Assembly: GCA_010672185.1 (NCBI GenBank)
Contig: JAAHHL010000406.1
Coordinates: 1-6,546 of the forward strand
DNA from: Caldora sp. SIO3E6
GTDB lineage: Bacteria > Cyanobacteriota > Cyanobacteriia > Cyanobacteriales > Coleofasciculaceae
DNA: 6,546 nt
Direction of reading: 5' to 3'
Positions within the stretch are counted from its first letter, which is position 1. Every line of letters begins with the position of its first letter. Of the stretch, positions 5,082-6,546 are shown in pieces. The notes beneath the pieces are model-generated. The model was not told the origin of the DNA. It did no database searches and saw only the letters and a program-made list of their open reading frames with translations. A program made the translations under genes and the position numbers.

Positions 5082-6546
5082 TTACCAAGGACTACCAATC
5101 ATCGTAAAAGCTGACCAAAATAGAGGATGGGAAAGATTTTGATCTCCCAACTGAGCTAATTCCGGTGGTAGGGACACAACTTGAGAAGGAGTTACCAGCT
5201 TACCGTCTTCTAGCCTAACTTCCCCTTTGAGCATCGCTAGTTGAGCACGACGCAGCGCTTCTGCCTTAATCGGTGCTTGTTTCAACTCCTCGTAGAAGTT
5301 TGTCATCAGAGCCATTGTTCCTTCATCATTGACAAACCACAAACTTGCTAGTGCTGACTTGACTCCTGCTTGCACCCCTAATCCTGCAAACCCTAACTCC
5401 ACTTCTTCACTACCCTGGGCCGTTTGACAAGCACTAAGTACCAATAACTCTACCGGGGGTTGGTGCCACCCCAACTGCCGCAGTTGATCTAATCTGAGTT
5501 TGCTATTCCATAGTTGGATATAAGAGTCTCCAGGTATTACCGGTTCAAAAAAGGCATGGGTGGCTAGGTGGATAATACCAAAAGGCTTTTGGCTGCGCTG
5601 CCACTTGAGGTTGTCGAGGGTAAAACCTTCATTGAGGAAAGTCTTTCCTGGCCACAAATTATCGCTAACCACCGATAGTTCCACTGGCACAGCGGCTAAG
5701 GAGCGATGTTCTGTAAAATCCGATGCTCCCATCGCTAGCACCTGGGAGTTTTGAATGTTTTGGTAGCGAGTATCGGTTAAACTGATACTGGGCATTAAAC
5801 CGACACTGTAATTTTCGACTAAAAAGTTTTCTCCTGAATGGAGAGCTGCTAAGGGTAGAGAGCGTAACCCTGTATCAGCGATAAAGACTATATTTTCAAT
5901 ATCACCAGTTTGCAACTCTTCTTCTAGAGGGGCAATTAGCCACTGGTACATCCGCTGAGCAGGGGGTAGATACCGATGGGGACGACTGGTAATTTTCGTA
6001 ACTTCACTGCGCAATCGACTCGCCTGGAAAAGTACATCCTGGCGTGTTGCTCCCTCAACCCGCTTGCGAATTGGTTTGCGATCGGGAGTGACTAGAACTA
6101 ATGCTAACTGATCCTGAGCATTGGGGATCAGAGCCTCACCTTTGCCTTCTTCACCTTCTCCTGAAAGGGTTTTAGGTACAAAAAAGGCATAGATGATAGC
6201 GGGTTTAACTCCTGTTGCTTTTTGGATCTTGCCTAAGGTATTGCGTACTTCCCCTAAGGTTTTAATCTTCGTCTCTTCTAATCCTAGATATTCCTCGTAT
6301 TCAACAGTGAAGTTTTTCTCCAACTGCTCTAGATACTTGTCCAAAGATGCTTCAGGAAGTTCAACCGTTACATTATGTAGGGGTGGACGAGATTCTAGGG
6401 GTGGTAATTCTATTCCTGAGTTGGAGGAAGTCAGGATGCTGATATCATCCTGAATATAGGAGTTGAGAAAATATTGAGTAGGTGAGATTTGATTGTCATC
6501 CCTGGTGGTAATCGCTCCCGCTGTACCATTAATGCTGGCATCTCCA
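5082..6546 (-). CDS. CHAT-domain (caspase-like) protease with haemagglutinin-like N-terminal stretch, N-terminus outside window
   Basis: The minus-strand frame is open to the window edge, giving 487 residues of a longer protein; the TTG at 6344 is an internal Leu, not a start. The visible N-terminus (about residues 1-37, GDASINGTAGAI ... ISPTQYF ... SYIQDDISI) resembles the end of filamentous-haemagglutinin / two-partner-secretion regions. A Pro-rich linker follows (about 45-65), then a conserved region from LDKYLEQLEK at 68, then the CHAT domain, about 170-487. The caspase-type dyad is intact: His330 in IHLATHAFF (codon 5556-5558) and Cys373 in LVLSACQTA (codon 5427-5429), 43 residues apart. 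Further CHAT blocks are LRSLPLAALH, GLMPSISLTDTRY, GFAGLGVQAGVKSALASLW and the C-terminal HPLFWSAFTMIGSPW. The family are cysteine peptidases of the caspase clan, often in cell-death or defence settings. A secreted N-terminal part would place this one outside the cytoplasm; that is inference. Confidence 0.88.
   Translation of the reverse strand, partial: GDASINGTAGAITTRDDNQISPTQYFLNSYIQDDISILTSSNSGIELPPLESRPPLHNVTVELPEASLDKYLEQLEKNFTVEYEEYLGLEETKIKTLGEVRNTLGKIQKATGVKPAIIYAFFVPKTLSGEGEEGKGEALIPNAQDQLALVLVTPDRKPIRKRVEGATRQDVLFQASRLRSEVTKITSRPHRYLPPAQRMYQWLIAPLEEELQTGDIENIVFIADTGLRSLPLAALHSGENFLVENYSVGLMPSISLTDTRYQNIQNSQVLAMGASDFTEHRSLAAVPVELSVVSDNLWPGKTFLNEGFTLDNLKWQRSQKPFGIIHLATHAFFEPVIPGDSYIQLWNSKLRLDQLRQLGWHQPPVELLVLSACQTAQGSEEVELGFAGLGVQAGVKSALASLWFVNDEGTMALMTNFYEELKQAPIKAEALRRAQLAMLKGEVRLEDGKLVTPSQVVSLPPELAQLGDQNLSHPLFWSAFTMIGSPW

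Noticed and set aside
4945..5142. Plus-strand open frame between DUF1838 and CHAT genes
   Set aside because: It overlaps both minus-strand genes and translates repeat-like DNA; no ribosome binding site or domain.
6342..6344. TTG at 6344 as start of the CHAT protein
   Set aside because: The frame continues without stops to the window edge and the upstream residues resemble a known partner region, so this codon is an internal Leu.

Overview
The window looks like chromosomal DNA of a cyanobacterium, most likely a filamentous one. Five exact copies of the HIP1 palindrome GCGATCGC occur in 6.5 kb (about 0.1 expected by chance at even base composition). The gaps carry interspersed repeats of cyanobacterial type: two heptanucleotide tandem arrays, a CCCCCT/AGGGGG hairpin, an AACAGGCA/TGCCTGTT hairpin and a GGGCG/CGCCC hairpin. 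The last gene joins a haemagglutinin-like stretch to a CHAT peptidase, an arrangement typical of cyanobacteria. The genus cannot be fixed from this sequence alone.

Left part, plus strand (1-3311): a four-gene run that looks like a small metabolic cluster. It starts with the 3' end of a maleate isomerase / arylmalonate decarboxylase-like protein. Its stop codon overlaps the start of an isochorismatase-family cysteine amidohydrolase (TAATG), so the two are probably translationally coupled. After 65 bases comes a protein made of two tandem VOC (glyoxalase/bleomycin-resistance fold) domains. After a 189-base gap holding two repeat hairpins comes a second, distinct two-domain VOC protein that starts at TTG. 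The amidohydrolase plus maleate isomerase pair recalls the last steps of nicotinate-type catabolism (maleamate to maleate to fumarate). However, the second active-site cysteine of the isomerase seems to be missing, and both VOC proteins lack most of the usual metal-binding histidines, so the real substrate is open.

Middle (3312-4151): a gap with a GGGTGT-type heptamer array, then a small TerB-like acidic helical protein on the plus strand with its own strong ribosome binding site, then a gap with a degenerate TCAGCTT heptamer array and a hairpin.

Right part, minus strand (4152-6546): a CHAT (caspase-like) protein whose frame is open to the window edge, followed 129 bases downstream by a DUF1838-family protein. 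These two may form a transcription unit converging on the TerB-like gene. The CHAT His/Cys dyad is intact, and the visible N-terminal residues look like the end of a filamentous-haemagglutinin-type secreted region, which suggests an extracellular or surface protease. No tRNA, rRNA, CRISPR array or transposase was seen.
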